64,000 bases of DNA from Branchinecta lynchi (lineage: Eukaryota > Arthropoda > Branchiopoda > Anostraca > Branchinectidae): contig JAKZAP010000014.1 of the NCBI GenBank assembly GCA_023053575.1, positions 1,488,001 to 1,552,000 of the forward strand. Reading direction: 5' to 3'. The position numbers and the translations under genes are program-made. The notes below the pieces were generated by a model that was not told the origin of the DNA, made no database searches, and worked only from the letters and a program-made list of their open reading frames with translations. Position 1 is the stretch's first letter; the number at the start of each line of letters is the position of its first letter. Of this stretch, positions 10,109 to 20,580 are shown in pieces.

Positions 10109-10576
10109 TTGTCATCCGTCGGAAAATCAAAGAAAAAATCGCGATGCGCATAATGCAGCAGTGCGAATAGGGGATAGTAAAGCTAAGCGTACACACACTA
10201 CCAAGTTCTCAACTAGGGGTCACGTGGGCTTTGCTCACGTAGGCCCGGGAGCTGGGCGGTGTCTTCTCTCCTCCAAGTGATTCTAAATGTAGGACAGATA
10301 AGTAGATTGGAATGTCAGGAAAGGACGATATCCTCGTTTTTATGGCACTTCCCCGTCTTTGTCGTGCGTCGGAAAGTCAAAGAAAAAATCGTGTTGCGCA
10401 TAACGCAGCAGGGTGAAGAGGGGGGGAGGGAAGCTAAGAGCATACAAACTAGCAAGTTACTCAACTAGGGGTCACGTGTGCTTTGGTCACGTAGGCCCGG
10501 GATCTAGGCGTGGCTTCGCACTTCCAAGAGGTTCTAAAACAGGACAAATAAGTAGATTGGAAGGTCAGGAAAGGAC
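10109..10576 (+). repeat. Tandem duplication, period about 250 bp
   Basis: Two direct copies of a segment containing GTCACGTGNGCTTT, CACGTAGGCCCGGGA and AAGTAGATTGGAANGTCAGG (roughly 10109-10335 and 10361-10576). Each is preceded by CGGAAANTCAAAGAAAAAAT. The copies differ at many sites, so the duplication is not recent. The second copy abuts the LINE remnant. Confidence 0.7.
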
Positions 10577-11131
10577 ACAGGGAAGGCTTGCACATGTTTT
10601 TAACGTAACAGCTTTGCCACAGTGTCTCCTAGCTTCTTCGTTCCTCCCAGTTTTTCGGCTTGCCGACACGTCGCATATTAAAACCCGATACTTTATTTTT
10701 TCAAAATGGTTGTGTCGTTTTAGCAGGTATGAGTCCAATACTAATATGATGGAGACTTATGGTATAAAAAACCCTCTTGAAATTATGATGAAAAAGCATG
10801 AAAAGTTTAGACGTAAGTTGCAAGGGCTCAAGCATAATTTATCATCTTTCCTCCATGAGCGGTAAACTATTTTTATGATTTTTTTTTGTTTTGTTTTGTT
10901 TTAAATTTTGATTTTTTTTTTTTTTTTGAATTTTGAATTTTAATGTTTTTAAAGTGTTTGTCATTGTTTGTGGTGTTTAATCTGCCTTCGCCATTTTCAT
11001 GCGTTGTTGTTTATTTTAGTCGTTCCAATGGATTAGAGTTCGGTCTAATGTTTGTTTGATTTGTGTACTTATATAGTTATTTATCTTATTATCATCAATT
11101 TTGGTGGATCAATAAATCATCATCATCATCA
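10577..11131 (+). pseudogene. 5'-truncated LINE remnant (ORF2 C-terminus and 3' UTR)
   Basis: The frame ending at 10865 contains HVFNVTALPQCLLASSF, KTRYFIFSKW and KNPLEIMMKKHEKFRRKL. These align with the C-terminal region of the intact LINE ORF2 (VYTAVALPHILFPSAFF, VTYYKFSKFLL, KNPLETLNGK). A T-rich 3' UTR then ends in ATCAATAAATC and (ATC)n at 11113-11131. It is a typical target-primed, 5'-truncated insertion of a related LINE on the plus strand. Confidence 0.75.
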
Positions 11132-11149
11132 TCATCACATGTTGTCGAC

Positions 11150-11580
11150 ACAATTGTCATTTACCGATCACTTTTCTGTCGGTCGATCGGTCCCGTGAAA
11201 ACGAGTCAGGGTACTTTCAGGTGTGCTAGAACGATGAAACTTGGCAGGCATATCAGGGGCCCCATCGAAAGGGGGAAGTGGAGGGAAGTGGAATTAGGAA
11301 TCTTGAGGTATGGATAACTTTCGACTTTCTTTGCCCTGCCAGATTGACTTGGAAACAGACATTTCCTCGATCCGACCAGGGTGGGGGGGAAGGGAGGAAT
11401 CTTGAGATATTTGTTGCTGTCGGACGGGTGATCGAACGTTAATCTTGATATTCGGAAAGACCTTTCGTCGCAGATTTTCCCACTTTATGTTCGGCCCGAA
11501 TCCGATGACTTGGGGCTGGGGGGTGGAGCCGGAAATCTTGTGATACGCTAAAAGTGGAAGGATTGTCCGCTTCACGCTGT
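11150..11580 (+). repeat. Family H-like unit (GATGAAACTTGGCAGG repeat)
   Basis: It contains GATGAAACTTGGCAGGCAT and ATCAGGGGCCCC, then GGTGATCGAACGTTAATCTT and CCGGAAATCTTGTGATACGC. These are the blocks of the tandem array at 38262-40300. One isolated, diverged unit within intron 2. Confidence 0.65.
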
Positions 11581-12079
11581 ATTTTCTTAAGATAGCTATG
11601 ATAATAAGTGTATTAAAACTCTAAATATAACTAACAAAGGGGGGGACTGGGTTCATTTTAAAATAAACTCAGGCAAGTCACCTACTTAAACTCACGTTAA
11701 AACTCTAAAGTTTCTGACTGACTGGCCGAAGTATCCATATTTGGATCTAGGTAGTCCAGAATCCGAAAAACTATAAACAAAACAAAAAACAAAAATTCAT
11801 ATCCTAGAAATTCACTAGAAGTCTCCCATTTTCCAGCTAAATAGGAAATACCCCCCCCCCCCTCCAGCTTATTTCTTTGGTGGGCACGAAACCGAAAACA
11901 ACATAAACACGCTTAAGCAGACAGGACCACAAATTACAACGTTGCCAGTGAAATAAAAGTGAGACTGATGGTATGTGTCCTTTGTTTAGTCCACTAGTCT
12001 GTGATCACAAACTGCACAGAGTAGTCTACCATAATCGCGATCAGCAATGCACGCCGTTTTACGTTTTTTTCTCTTATAG
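11581..12079. other. End of SLC25A32 intron 2
   Basis: No gene seen. It has a poly-C run near 11851-11862 and AT-rich sequence up to exon 3. Confidence 0.4.
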
Positions 12080-12217
12080 GTATAACGCAATTAAGACGAA
12101 CATGAACAGTGGTGATCCTACAAGAAACCTTGGCCCCTTGCTACACATGCTAGCTGCAGCTGAGGCAGGCGTTTTAACTCTAGTCATTACCAATCCGATT
12201 TGGGTTGTGAAAACGAG
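12080..12217 (+). CDS. SLC25A32: SLC25A32 exon 3
   Basis: Acceptor TTCTCTTATAG, donor GTAGGT. It encodes LYNAIKTNMN, then HMLAAAEAGVLTLVITNP and IWVVKTR, which is the third helix and the second signature with its characteristic Trp. Phases match exons 2 and 4. Confidence 0.93.
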
Positions 12218-12229
12218 GTAGGTGAGATC

Positions 12230-12660
12230 AGAGATAGGCGAATCCGACTATGAAAGTATTCGATTCCGAATCCAGGGCTAGGCAAGAATCCGGTTCCGAA
12301 TCCACCATTTCATGCTGAGGACTCGAATCCGGAATCGAATCCGACCGAAATTAAATCATGTATATAATATAGTTTTAAATATCGGAAGTGACAAAAAAGT
12401 ACTGAAGACAAATGTGACGGTCATTTCTGGGTACTCATGTGAACTATCCTAGTATGGGATCCCTTTCGGCAATCAGGAATGACCTCACGGCTCGTTTCGG
12501 GGAAGTGGGGAAACTGAAAGATTAGAAATTGGAGCTGATTCGTAAGATCCGGGGTATGGAATCCGAGTCCGTATCTGAATCTAGCATGAAAAGCAGAAGA
12601 TTCGAACCCGGCCAAAAGCACAAATCCTGGATCCGAATCCGGATTCGCCCATCCGGGGGT
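12230..12660. repeat. GAATCCG-rich low-complexity region in intron 3
   Basis: Many scattered, imperfect GAATCCG/CGGATTC words (for example GAATCCGGTTCCGAATCC) without a fixed period. Similar words occur at 15740-15830. It looks like a degenerate simple repeat, not coding sequence. Confidence 0.5.
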
Positions 12661-13174
12661 GAGAAACCTCCTACCATTACTTACTAGCCAGTATCGTGGT
12701 TCCAAATTACAGTTTTGGATGTTGCCAAGGAATATGACGAGATTCATATTAAAGGATTCTTCTGTCTTTTGTATTATCACTAGCTTTCTGTGTTCTCCGT
12801 GGTCCACATCCACATTCTTCGATTTTGTTGCGTTTTGCAACTTCATAGCACTTTTCAGCCGAGCCGAATTTGCCAGTCAAGCTGTGTAAACTTCGCCAAA
12901 AGCGTCAAGGTCATAAATAAGGTTATGGGAAGCTTCAAAATTTGTCTTTCCATTTTGAAAGACTTGGTAGGCCACAGGTCTAGCTTTTGTTTCAGACTCC
13001 TTTTCTTTCGCTTTGATTTTCTGACTTTTTAATCACGGCGCTCAGTTTTATTTTGCCGAACCTCCAATTTAGAATGCGGGAAGTCAGGACAGAGTTGACA
13101 AGCGCCAACATGAAAATCACTATTTTCTCGGGTTGAGTACTGATATTTTCGAAAACGAAACTTCTGAAGCATTT
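12661..13174. other. SLC25A32 intron 3, no gene seen
   Basis: About 500 bases with no supported feature between the GAATCCG-rich stretch and family C copy 1. Confidence 0.4.
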
Positions 13175-13177
13175 TTT

Positions 13178-13472
13178 GAGGGTGTTCCGCCCATCTAACA
13201 ATAGTAACTATTGTTACTATTTTCGTTCAAACCTCGTGAAAATTTACTACGCCGGATCGTTCCACCCTTCTCGAAATAGTAACTATTTGCATACCATGCT
13301 CGGGAGCGTAGTAAGCGTGGTAACTACGCAGTTCTGTAACGTGATTGGTCGGATTAGTCCATGGCATGATATTCTGCTGGAAAATAGAAAAATCGTTCCA
13401 GCCTGGACGGCAAAAAAACAGAATTCGTGACTTCATGCGTAGTAACTACGGTAAGTGGTGTGGAACACGCTC
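13178..13472 (+). mobile_element. Family C MITE, copy 1 (target duplication TTT)
   Basis: A 295-bp element starting GAGGGTGTTCCGCCC and ending GTGGAACACGCTC, flanked by TTT (13175-13177 and 13473-13475). The interior has the family words AATAGTAACTATT, GTGATTGGTCGGATT and CATGCGTAGTAACTACGG. It lies 74 bases upstream of exon 4. Confidence 0.8.
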
Positions 13473-13545
13473 TTTATCGCGAAAAGATCGCTTTGAAGTG
13501 CCCGACTTGGGTAGTGCAGCATAAAGGGTTGGTAATTTTTTTCAG

Positions 13546-13666
13546 GCTGTGTCTACAATACGGAGATTCATCGCTTTCCCAGTTAGCTGAGCACAAAAGA
13601 TATACGGGCATGGTGGATGCTTTGTCCAAAGTGTACAAATACGAAGGCATACGCGGTTTATATAAA
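13546..13666 (+). CDS. SLC25A32: SLC25A32 exon 4
   Basis: Acceptor TTTTTTTCAG, donor GTGAGT. It encodes the loop LCLQYGD, HKRYTGMVDALSKVYK and EGIRGLYK, the matrix helix of repeat 2. It ends in phase 0. Confidence 0.92.
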
Positions 13667-15235
13667 GTGAGTGGATTCAGGTTTATGGCGATGATAATAT
13701 GATATTACACTAAAAGACCAAGGACCATGGCAATACAAAGAAAATGACGGACTTATCTCTCTGAACACTAACATTGTCAGCTTTAAGAATCTACCCTCTT
13801 GCTTTATAGAACAGAATAGAATAGAATTTATTGCACAAAAAGCCTGAGGCCATGGCAAAAATCGTTAAAAAAAAAAAAAAAAATAGATAGCATAACTCAA
13901 CACCTGTTTTTTCATGATGGCTTTGTAGAAAGGTCGGTCGTAATGCCAACAGATCGATTGTTTTAACGAAAAACCAACCGCTAAACGGCGCTGATTGTTG
14001 CGACTCGTGGGGCCAATGGTTTCCTGTGTCTTTGTTCCTTATCACAACCGTGTTGCATCGTCCTGATTTATTCTATTAATAATAATAAAATTCGTTTATG
14101 ACCCACTTATTTGATATAGTAGAGTAAATGTGAAATCTGAGGCTTCCGCATAGTCAAGCCAATCCTTCCGTGGTTTCATTCAGCCAATCAATCAACCAAT
14201 ATTTATTGTTCAAAAACATTTACTATGGTATTACTAAAAAAAAAAAAAAGAGCATTTGTTCTCGTCAGGCATACTATATACAATCACAATTTTTCGTGAT
14301 AATGATTCAATTTCAGTTTATTTTCAAAACTCCTTCACGGGCAAGCTGAACATTGGATTTTTCGTCATAATTATAATAACATCAACATCTTCGTCATAAT
14401 ATTGTCATAAATTATATACAATTCGAATCACTGTAAGTGATCATTCACAATTACACTTATATCAGAACTAAAAATCAAATAACTATAACATAGACACGAG
14501 TTACGGCGAATTATGCATTTCGACGAATGACGTCGCATTACAGGTATATCACACGTATATCAGGATTAGGATTCAAGCAGTTATAGAATAAGCAAATTCT
14601 TTCCTCATTTGCTGAATGTCCCCTTCAGATATCTTTTCTTCCCAGTCACAGCCGTCAGTCACTCTCCCCTTATATCCTTCTCCATTCATTTGCATATTTA
14701 TTGGGTCTCTCAAATGTGATGACTCATGATAGCTTGTTCACACGGGATCAAAATAAGCGCAGAAACAGCTGCTGATCAGTCGACGGATCAACTGTTTGGG
14801 GTTGACGGGAGAATTAAAAAGAAAAACCTAATTCCGAACACTCTTTTTGTTTGTAACAAATTATATAAAATAAAAAAAAACATCTGGTGAGTTAGTCAAA
14901 GTCAAATATAGTTGACTTGTAGTCTCTAGACTAGGAAAAAGTCGCAAATTTAATATTGACAGATTTCAGGCGACTCGACAATTTTAAGTTAAAAAGCAAA
15001 TAAAGTAATTTAAACATTTTTGTTTTTAAATGAGAACATAAAATATAATTAATAATAAATATAAATAATACGAGAACAGAATGCAACCATTTAGTCTTGT
15101 TCATTCACTTTTCAGTGAAGGTTGAATGGAAAAGTTCTTCATATTATTATTTAAAGAAAAACAACGAAAATAAATATTAGACATAAACAGAACATAAACT
15201 GTTGTAATTAGAAAGTTATTCTACTTATTCTACCC
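13667..15235. other. SLC25A32 intron 4, AT-rich, one retroelement tail
   Basis: Around 13806-13882 a minus-strand retroelement 3' end is likely: read in reverse it has GCAATAAATTCTATTCTATT as a tail. The remainder is AT-rich with poly-A runs (14235, 14872) and no coding frame. Confidence 0.4.
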
Positions 15236-15464
15236 GTTGACTTGTAGTGAAAACAGGGGAACAATTTACATAACCAGTTTTCCGCAGACAACTGTCGACA
15301 GCTTGATACACATCGAAGGTTGCAAACGCGGCAGGTGAGAAAATCAGCGTGGTTTTGTTAGAGGGGTTAGAATGTACCGTACGAAATTGGGTTCTCCGGG
15401 TTTAGAAATATATGGAGTGATTATGGAAGTAGGTTGCGTTAGTAATATAGGTAAGACATGTCCT
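15236..15464 (+). mobile_element. Family B MITE, copy 2 (left end missing)
   Basis: It matches copy 1 from GTTGACTT onwards through GGGGTTAGNATGTACCGTAC and GGAGTGATTATGGAAGTAGG. It ends in TGTCCT followed by TTAA at 15465-15468. About 150 bp of the left end are absent. Confidence 0.75.
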
Positions 15465-15909
15465 TTAAGAATATCATAGGATGGCAGGGTAGGATGTTGG
15501 TGGAGGGTGAAAAAATTTGAAGATGTCCGAACAAATGTGTTGAATAAAATGTTTGAATCAGCGTGTTCCCGGCCGAAGATTGAAAATCTTGTGTGTTTTT
15601 TGTGCGGGTTTGTTTACTTTCATTTTAAAATCGGTGGGCTACAAATAAATTACTTAATTACTTAGGAAATCCAGGAACAATTTGCAATTGCAGCAGATGA
15701 AAGCATTAACTTCCCGCGATGGCTTTTACTTTGCTTTGACAGGGAGAGGATTGGGTTCGGGTTCTGAAATTCTTCCAGGTCCAAAGTCGGGGTCGGATCC
15801 GGGTCGGATCCGGGTTCCTTGACGGAAATTCTTCCAACAAACCCGGCTCCGTCCTCAGAATTGTTTAGTAGCTCTGTGATTCCCAAGTTAGGTTATTCAT
15901 TTTTTTCAG
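15465..15909. other. End of intron 4 with a CTTA-type retroelement tail
   Basis: GTGGGCTACAAATAAATTAC followed by TTAATTACTTA near 15627-15664 resembles the (CTTA)n-tailed LINE ends at 48640-48690. The rest is GGATCCG-rich simple sequence. Confidence 0.4.
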
Positions 15910-16023
15910 GGTTTTGTTCCCGGTGTGTTTGGGGTTTCCCATGGTGCTCTCCAGTTCATGTCCTACGAAGAAATGAAGAGCGGTTATAACAACTACAGAC
16001 ATATGCCCATCGATTCAAAGCTG
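15910..16023 (+). CDS. SLC25A32: SLC25A32 exon 5
   Basis: Acceptor TTTTTTCAG, donor GTAAGT; 38 codons in phase 0. It encodes [20 protein letters not shown] (fourth helix) and a short linker ending PIDSKL. Confidence 0.92.
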
Positions 16024-16304
16024 GTAAGTTGTTTTATACTTTAAGTAACTTATTAATGAATCTTTGACTTTCAGTAACAAAATTTGTGTTTGTTAAGAAC
16101 AGCTCAGTCCTCAGTCCTCCTCTGGAAGTGTAAACGGCCACATTGACAAGGAGAAAATATTTAAAATCTATTAAAAGATTTTTGAATTGTACCTATAACA
16201 AATATTCTTTGATACCAAACAATTAATCGAAAGTTTTCTTCAGAAGCTGTCTTTACCCTCCTTAAAACCAACTTTTGCTCAGTACCTCACATATACTGCG
16301 AGGC
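16024..16304. other. SLC25A32 intron 5, first part
   Basis: No supported feature. Confidence 0.3.
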
Positions 16305-16540
16305 ATATTTGATAGCGCAAAACGGATACGTCAGTTGGATTTTACTAGAGCTGTATTTCGGCCCTTCTTGACAAGTGTCCTCTTCAGGCTCAAAGCCGCT
16401 CAAGTTAGAAAAGTATTTTTCCACAAGTTCGTTTTTCCAACTTGAGCGGCTTTGAGGCTAAAGAGGACCCTTGCCAAGAAGGGCCGAAATATAGCTCTAA
16501 GTAAATTCAGCTGACGTATCCGTTTTGCACTATCAAATAT
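16305..16540. mobile_element. Family D palindromic element, copy 1
   Basis: Almost perfect foldback of about 236 bp. It begins ATATTTGATAGCGCAAAACG and ends with the complement (CGTTTTGCACTATCAAATAT). The arms carry GATACGTCAG, CTTCTTGACAAG and CAAGTTAGAAAA, with a small central loop near 16420. Single-stranded, it would form one long hairpin. Other copies: 28768, and fragments at 20106, 41426, 43042, 44385 and 56605. Confidence 0.8.
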
Positions 16541-17014
16541 AATATAATAATAATGCTATCAAGCAGAAAATAAGCCATTGACCTCACCTATCTCTAATTT
16601 AGGTGCGACGGAACTTAAAAAAGATGTGCAGTTAATTTTGTTGATTTTTTAGATTTAGAACATCCTTCAGTAAGTAGTATATTATTTACTCTATTTTGAC
16701 GTACTTCGCATTTAGTTGGCAAGATTCCAAGCTCGAAGAATAACCATAATAAAATCTTTCATTCGTGTGTCTAATAATGCCGCGTTGTTCCCGGTTGCAT
16801 GGGTTGCTGGGGAATTTTAATTGTTGGAAAGGAATTGTTGTGTCGCTAAAAAAAACGAACCAACCAACAGATCGCACGGAATGAGAAGGTTGACAGATTT
16901 TTAAACAAAGCATCTGTGTGCGCTACCTTTTTGCGGTCACCGTACACCGCAAGTTTTTACTATTACAGTTTGAAAAAAAATAGACAGTAGTGTAAATCTT
17001 GGAGAAACGGAGAC
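16541..17014. other. Intron 5, no gene seen
   Basis: About 470 bases without a supported feature. Confidence 0.3.
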
Positions 17015-17017
17015 TGA

Positions 17018-17322
17018 GAGCGTGTTCCACCCTTCTACAAATAGTGACTATTAGTTACTATTTACGTTTCAACCTTACCAACAGTTACTACGCTGACCGT
17101 TCCAACCTTCTCGAAATAGTAACTAACAGTAGCTATTTGCTTACCACGCTCGGGAGCGTAGTAAGCGTACTAACTACGGATCTCTGTAACGTGATTGGTC
17201 GGATTCACTCGTAGCAAGATATTGTACTGGAAAATATAAAAATTGTTCCAGTCTTGACGGCAAAAAGCCCGAGTTCGTGGCGTCATGCGTAGTAACTACG
17301 GTAAGTAGGATGGAACACGCTC
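17018..17322 (+). mobile_element. Family C MITE, copy 2 (target duplication TGA)
   Basis: A 305-bp element from GAGCGTGTTCCACCC to GATGGAACACGCTC, flanked by TGA at 17015-17017 and 17323-17325. The interior is colinear with copy 1. Confidence 0.85.
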
Positions 17323-17369
17323 TGAATATGTTCCTCGATATTGGCTGAAACTTATGTCGCACTCTATGT

Positions 17370-18147
17370 ACACTGTAAAAAGTTTTGCCGAGTAAGGATT
17401 AAAGTTAACTGCACTATTTGGTACTCGGATGGTATGGTACTCGGATCTCTAGTGAGATAAGATTAACCCGAATTAGAGGGAAGATTATCTTGGTAGAGAC
17501 AAGATTAATCTCGGACTGTCGTATGTGTCGTACGAGGATAGCGTCAGAAAACACAACATCCCAACACTTTCGAAGAGACGATCTTACCGTGACATTTGGC
17601 ACCAAATTTCTTAGATCTGAGCACCATCGTGACATCCTACCGGAATTCGCCCCCCCCCCCCCTTCCTAACGAACGAACGGATAAGGCATCGGCCTCCTAA
17701 GCCGGGGATTGCGAGTTCGAGTCTCGCCGTGGGTACTTTTTGGCTTTTGCAGTTTGCAAGTTCAGCGCGTTCCCTTCGCCAGCGAAAACGAGATGCGAGT
17801 TACCAGGAACAGTTGGTCAACAAATAATGTTCTCAAAGTATTAATCAAATTAATTAGTGCCAGAAAACTTAAGGGACTCGATCCACTCCGTCAACCACCA
17901 CCGAGAAAATCAAGTCATCGCCACACAAAGTCGTTTGTGCCATATTTCATCCGTCATCACAACCTGAAAATAGAAGGAAAATAAGCCAATGAAGTATTTT
18001 GACACGATATGAATTAATTGTATATATTAAGCGTTATGTTTTGTATTTCATGACGCGTTTAAATTGCTGACCTCCCAGGTTATTTTTTCCCTTGTGTAAA
18101 GATATTGGGCAAATAAAAATGATTCTGATTAAATTTTTTTACAGTGT
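17370..18147. mobile_element. Family E element, copy 1, with tRNA-derived insert
   Basis: It is bounded by ACACTGTAAAAAGTTT on the left and AAATTTTTTTACAGTGT on the right. The left part shares AGTAAGGATTAAAGTTAACTG and AAGATTAATC blocks with copy 2 at 19878. The middle holds a poly-C run, a tRNA-Arg-like segment and about 400 bp ending in GGCAAATAAAAATGATTCTG, which resembles a SINE or LINE 3' end nested inside. Confidence 0.6.
17666..17736 (+). pseudogene. tRNA-Arg(CCU)-like pseudogene or SINE head
   Basis: The anticodon arm TCGGC-CTCCTAA-GCCGG (anticodon CCT) and T arm GCGAG-TTCGAGT-CTCGC are intact. The D region (GGATAAGGC) is partly kept. The 5' acceptor strand does not pair with CGTGGGT and the D arm carries extra AACGA-like sequence. 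It is therefore a broken tRNA or the promoter head of a tRNA-derived SINE extending to about 18130. Confidence 0.6.
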
Positions 18148-18583
18148 AAAACCAGTTTCTCCCTCACCTATATAACAATGCAAGGGAAAAAAAATAGCGA
18201 TCAGTCTCTACGATTATTCCAAAACTCCAGCCAGTGGTGGGCAGACACGGCCTTTACCGAAATGGATTTTCGAAATTTCAAATAACCTATGACATTAGTA
18301 TGTGTCTGTAAATGCAGCTGTAATAGTGATATCATGTCGTGCCCGAACGTATTCACCATTTGTATTATGTTACCACGAAACTGTGGATGAATAAAATACC
18401 ACCGTATCTTCTATCTAAGTCGTGATCATCGGCGAAGGTGGTCAGGAGTTGAATTTTGAAATGTCAACATGTGCTAAAGTAATTTAATAAGTTGATCGGA
18501 CGATGTAGAGAAAAACTAGTCTTGTTTTCTACTTCCACCGTGTTCGTCTCCTTTATTTATTATAATTTTGGAAAAATGTTTGG
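18148..18583. other. Intron 5, no gene seen
   Basis: No supported coding frame. GGATGAATAAAATACCACCG near 18386 looks like another retroelement 3' end, but I cannot delimit it. Confidence 0.3.
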
Positions 18584-19441
18584 AACAAGATCAAATGTTT
18601 CGATGGGATCCATAAGTCTTGTATTTGATCCAGAAAATTGGGTCTTGTCTTAGCCAGATCCAGTCTTGGCCAGGCTAATCATCAGAGAAAACCAAGTTCA
18701 GATACCTCTATAAGCCATATCTATTTTGACGATAGTGACCGAAACTTCCTGCTTTACTTCCGCCACATTTCCGGTTTCGGCCGAATTCCGAGCGAACTAC
18801 TTGTCCAGCAAAAAAAGAACAATTCGGAAACGAATTCAGCGTATCTCCTTGTCACTATAAAGAACATGTAATACTTCAGATAAAACTTTAATTTGTAAAA
18901 TTTCCGGTTTCAACCGGATTCTGGACGAATTATATGTCCGGGTAAAAACGATTGTCATATCAGACTCACAGTCTCTTCTCACCCCTAAGTCTGTCATCTA
19001 ACTTCAAATCTTTGCGTTTAACAAGTTTTCCGGTTTTGGCCGGATTCTGGAAATCGAACACATAATGAACTTCAAATGGAATTTGACTTTTAACCAATGG
19101 TTTTTGCCAGATTCCGGACGAACTGCTTGTCCAGCGAGATAACGGTTTTCACCATCGTGTTCAGCATGTTTTCTTACCCCATAATCGGCTACACATTAGC
19201 TGTTTAAAAATATTTTGTTTGCCCCTTAATTTGAACCCCCACCCCTAAATGTAGGGCTGCAGAGCCCATCTAAGATCTTGACCTTACCCTTGACCAAAGA
19301 ATCCTCACTCTAAGTTTCATTAAAATGTGTCGTTCCCTTCGATAATTATCTTGCTAACAGACGGACAACTTTTGCGATGTCAGAGATATGAGGGATACCT
19401 ATGATATCGCAAAAGTTAGCCCCGTTTTGGGATCCCAAAAA
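18584..19441 (+). repeat. Family A repeat, copy 3
   Basis: From AACAAGATCAAATGTTTCGA and GGGATCC to TTTTGGGATCCCAAAA, with about four internal units. Near the right end AACTTTTGCGAT is followed by an inverted GGGATACCTATGATATCGC, a small local inversion-duplication not seen in the other copies. Confidence 0.85.
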
Positions 19442-19877
19442 GCCAACTTCCTTGGAACGGGTTTCTTTGTTGTTTACTTGCTAACCTTAGCTAATAAAAC
19501 GCGCTTATTTAGAAAACCGAGTAGCCTGCTAAAAACAGATAAGGGAAAGAAACCACTGGGACAGAGGTCAGTAACGGAAGTGATGATAATAATAAAGGCC
19601 AGATTAGCCTCCACAAAATACGTCGGTGTAGGCCTTGCGGTGTGGCCTTTGTATAACCTATGATGTAATATCCTTTTCAGTTTTGAAAGGTACGGCAAGA
19701 GCTTTGTACTGTCTTTTGTAAAGCGCTCTTCGTCTGATAAAACGCCCGCTTAGGCTGTTTCTTTTATTATGTTTTTTTAAAAACAAAACCTGCGAGTTGT
19801 ACATGAACTATGAAATTATTAATTATGCGGTAATAGTTGCAATTTGGCAACAAAAATTTGTTGATATGCGGTAGCAG
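19442..19877. other. Intron 5, no gene seen
   Basis: A short open frame in plus orientation (19388-19663) spans the family A end and has no recognisable domain. I do not support it as a gene. Confidence 0.3.
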
Positions 19878-20047
19878 CTACACTGTAAAAAGTTTCTCCG
19901 GGTAAGGATTAAAGTTAACTGTAGTATATGCCACTCGGATTAATCTTATCTCTAAGGAGCTAAGATTAATCTGAATTAGAGATAAGATTATCTTTTTAGA
20001 AACAAGATTAATCCCAGTAGCAAATACTGCAAAAAAAATTTCACTGT
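19878..20047 (+). repeat. Family E element, copy 2
   Basis: ACACTGTAAAAAGTTTCTCC then GGGTAAGGATTAAAGTTAAC, followed by alternating AGATTAATC/GATTAATCT words that form a foldback, and CCAGTAGCAAATACTG. It matches the left part of the element at 17370. Confidence 0.65.
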
Positions 20048-20105
20048 ATGCTTGACCTTTTCTTACTTACATTGTATTCATGATTTTTTTTATTTTTATT
20101 TATTT

Positions 20106-20200
20106 GTTGAGCCTAAAGAGGACCCTTGCCAAGAAGGGCCTAAATATAGCTCTAATAAAATGTAGCTGACTTATCCGTTTTGCTCCGTCAAATATAGCAC
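20106..20200 (+). repeat. Family D half copy
   Basis: One arm only: AAAGAGGACCCTTGCCAAGA, AATATAGCTCTAATAAAAT and TATCCGTTTTGC. It is followed by a likely retroelement 3' end (GAATAAAAACACCTTGAACC) just upstream of exon 6. Confidence 0.65.
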
Positions 20201-20319
20201 TAAAGACAACATAGCGTCGTGTTTAAGATTTTATTAATGTTTATGTATGAGTTATAGTAAGAATAAAAACACCTTGAACCTTGAATGAATAAATGAAATG
20301 AACCTTACCTTCTTTCCAG

Positions 20320-20465
20320 ACCACAGTCGAGTACCTGAGTTTCGCTGCCCTGTCGAAACTCTTCGCTGCTTCTGCCACCTACCCCTACCAAGTGGTCCGA
20401 GCCCGACTGCAGGACCAGCATAAGGAGTACAGTGGTGTGATTGACGTGATAAAAAAGACCTACAG
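20320..20465 (+). CDS. SLC25A32: SLC25A32 exon 6 (canonical, spliced form)
   Basis: Acceptor CTTTCCAG. It encodes helix 5 and the third signature [14 protein letters not shown], then [11 protein letters not shown]. The donor used to join exon 7 is AG|GTACGA at 20466; both exons then agree in phase and the product matches the usual C-terminus of the family. The same exon stays open past this donor to 20580 (see next entry). Confidence 0.88.
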
Positions 20466-20580
20466 GTACGAAGGAGTTAGAGGTTTTTATAAGGGACTGG
20501 GGCCGTATTTGGCACACGTCACGCCCAACATCTGTATGGTCTTTCTCATATATGAATGGGTAACAGGTGAAAGGCGGTAA
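20320..20580 (+). CDS. SLC25A32: SLC25A32 exon 6, readthrough form with alternative C-terminus
   Basis: If donor 20466 is not used, the frame continues for 38 codons ([20 protein letters not shown], then [12 protein letters not shown]) to a stop at 20578-20580. This tail aligns residue for residue with exon 7 ([20 protein letters not shown]...) and forms a plausible sixth transmembrane helix, so both ends encode complete carriers (321 versus 331 residues). The tail begins exactly at the alternative donor, as expected if an ancestral last exon was duplicated. A possible poly(A) signal AATAAA lies at 21253. Which form is expressed cannot be told from sequence. Confidence 0.65.
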   Translation, partial: TTVEYLSFAALSKLFAASATYPYQVVRARLQDQHKEYSGVIDVIKKTYRYEGVRGFYKGLGPYLAHVTPNICMVFLIYEWVTGERR

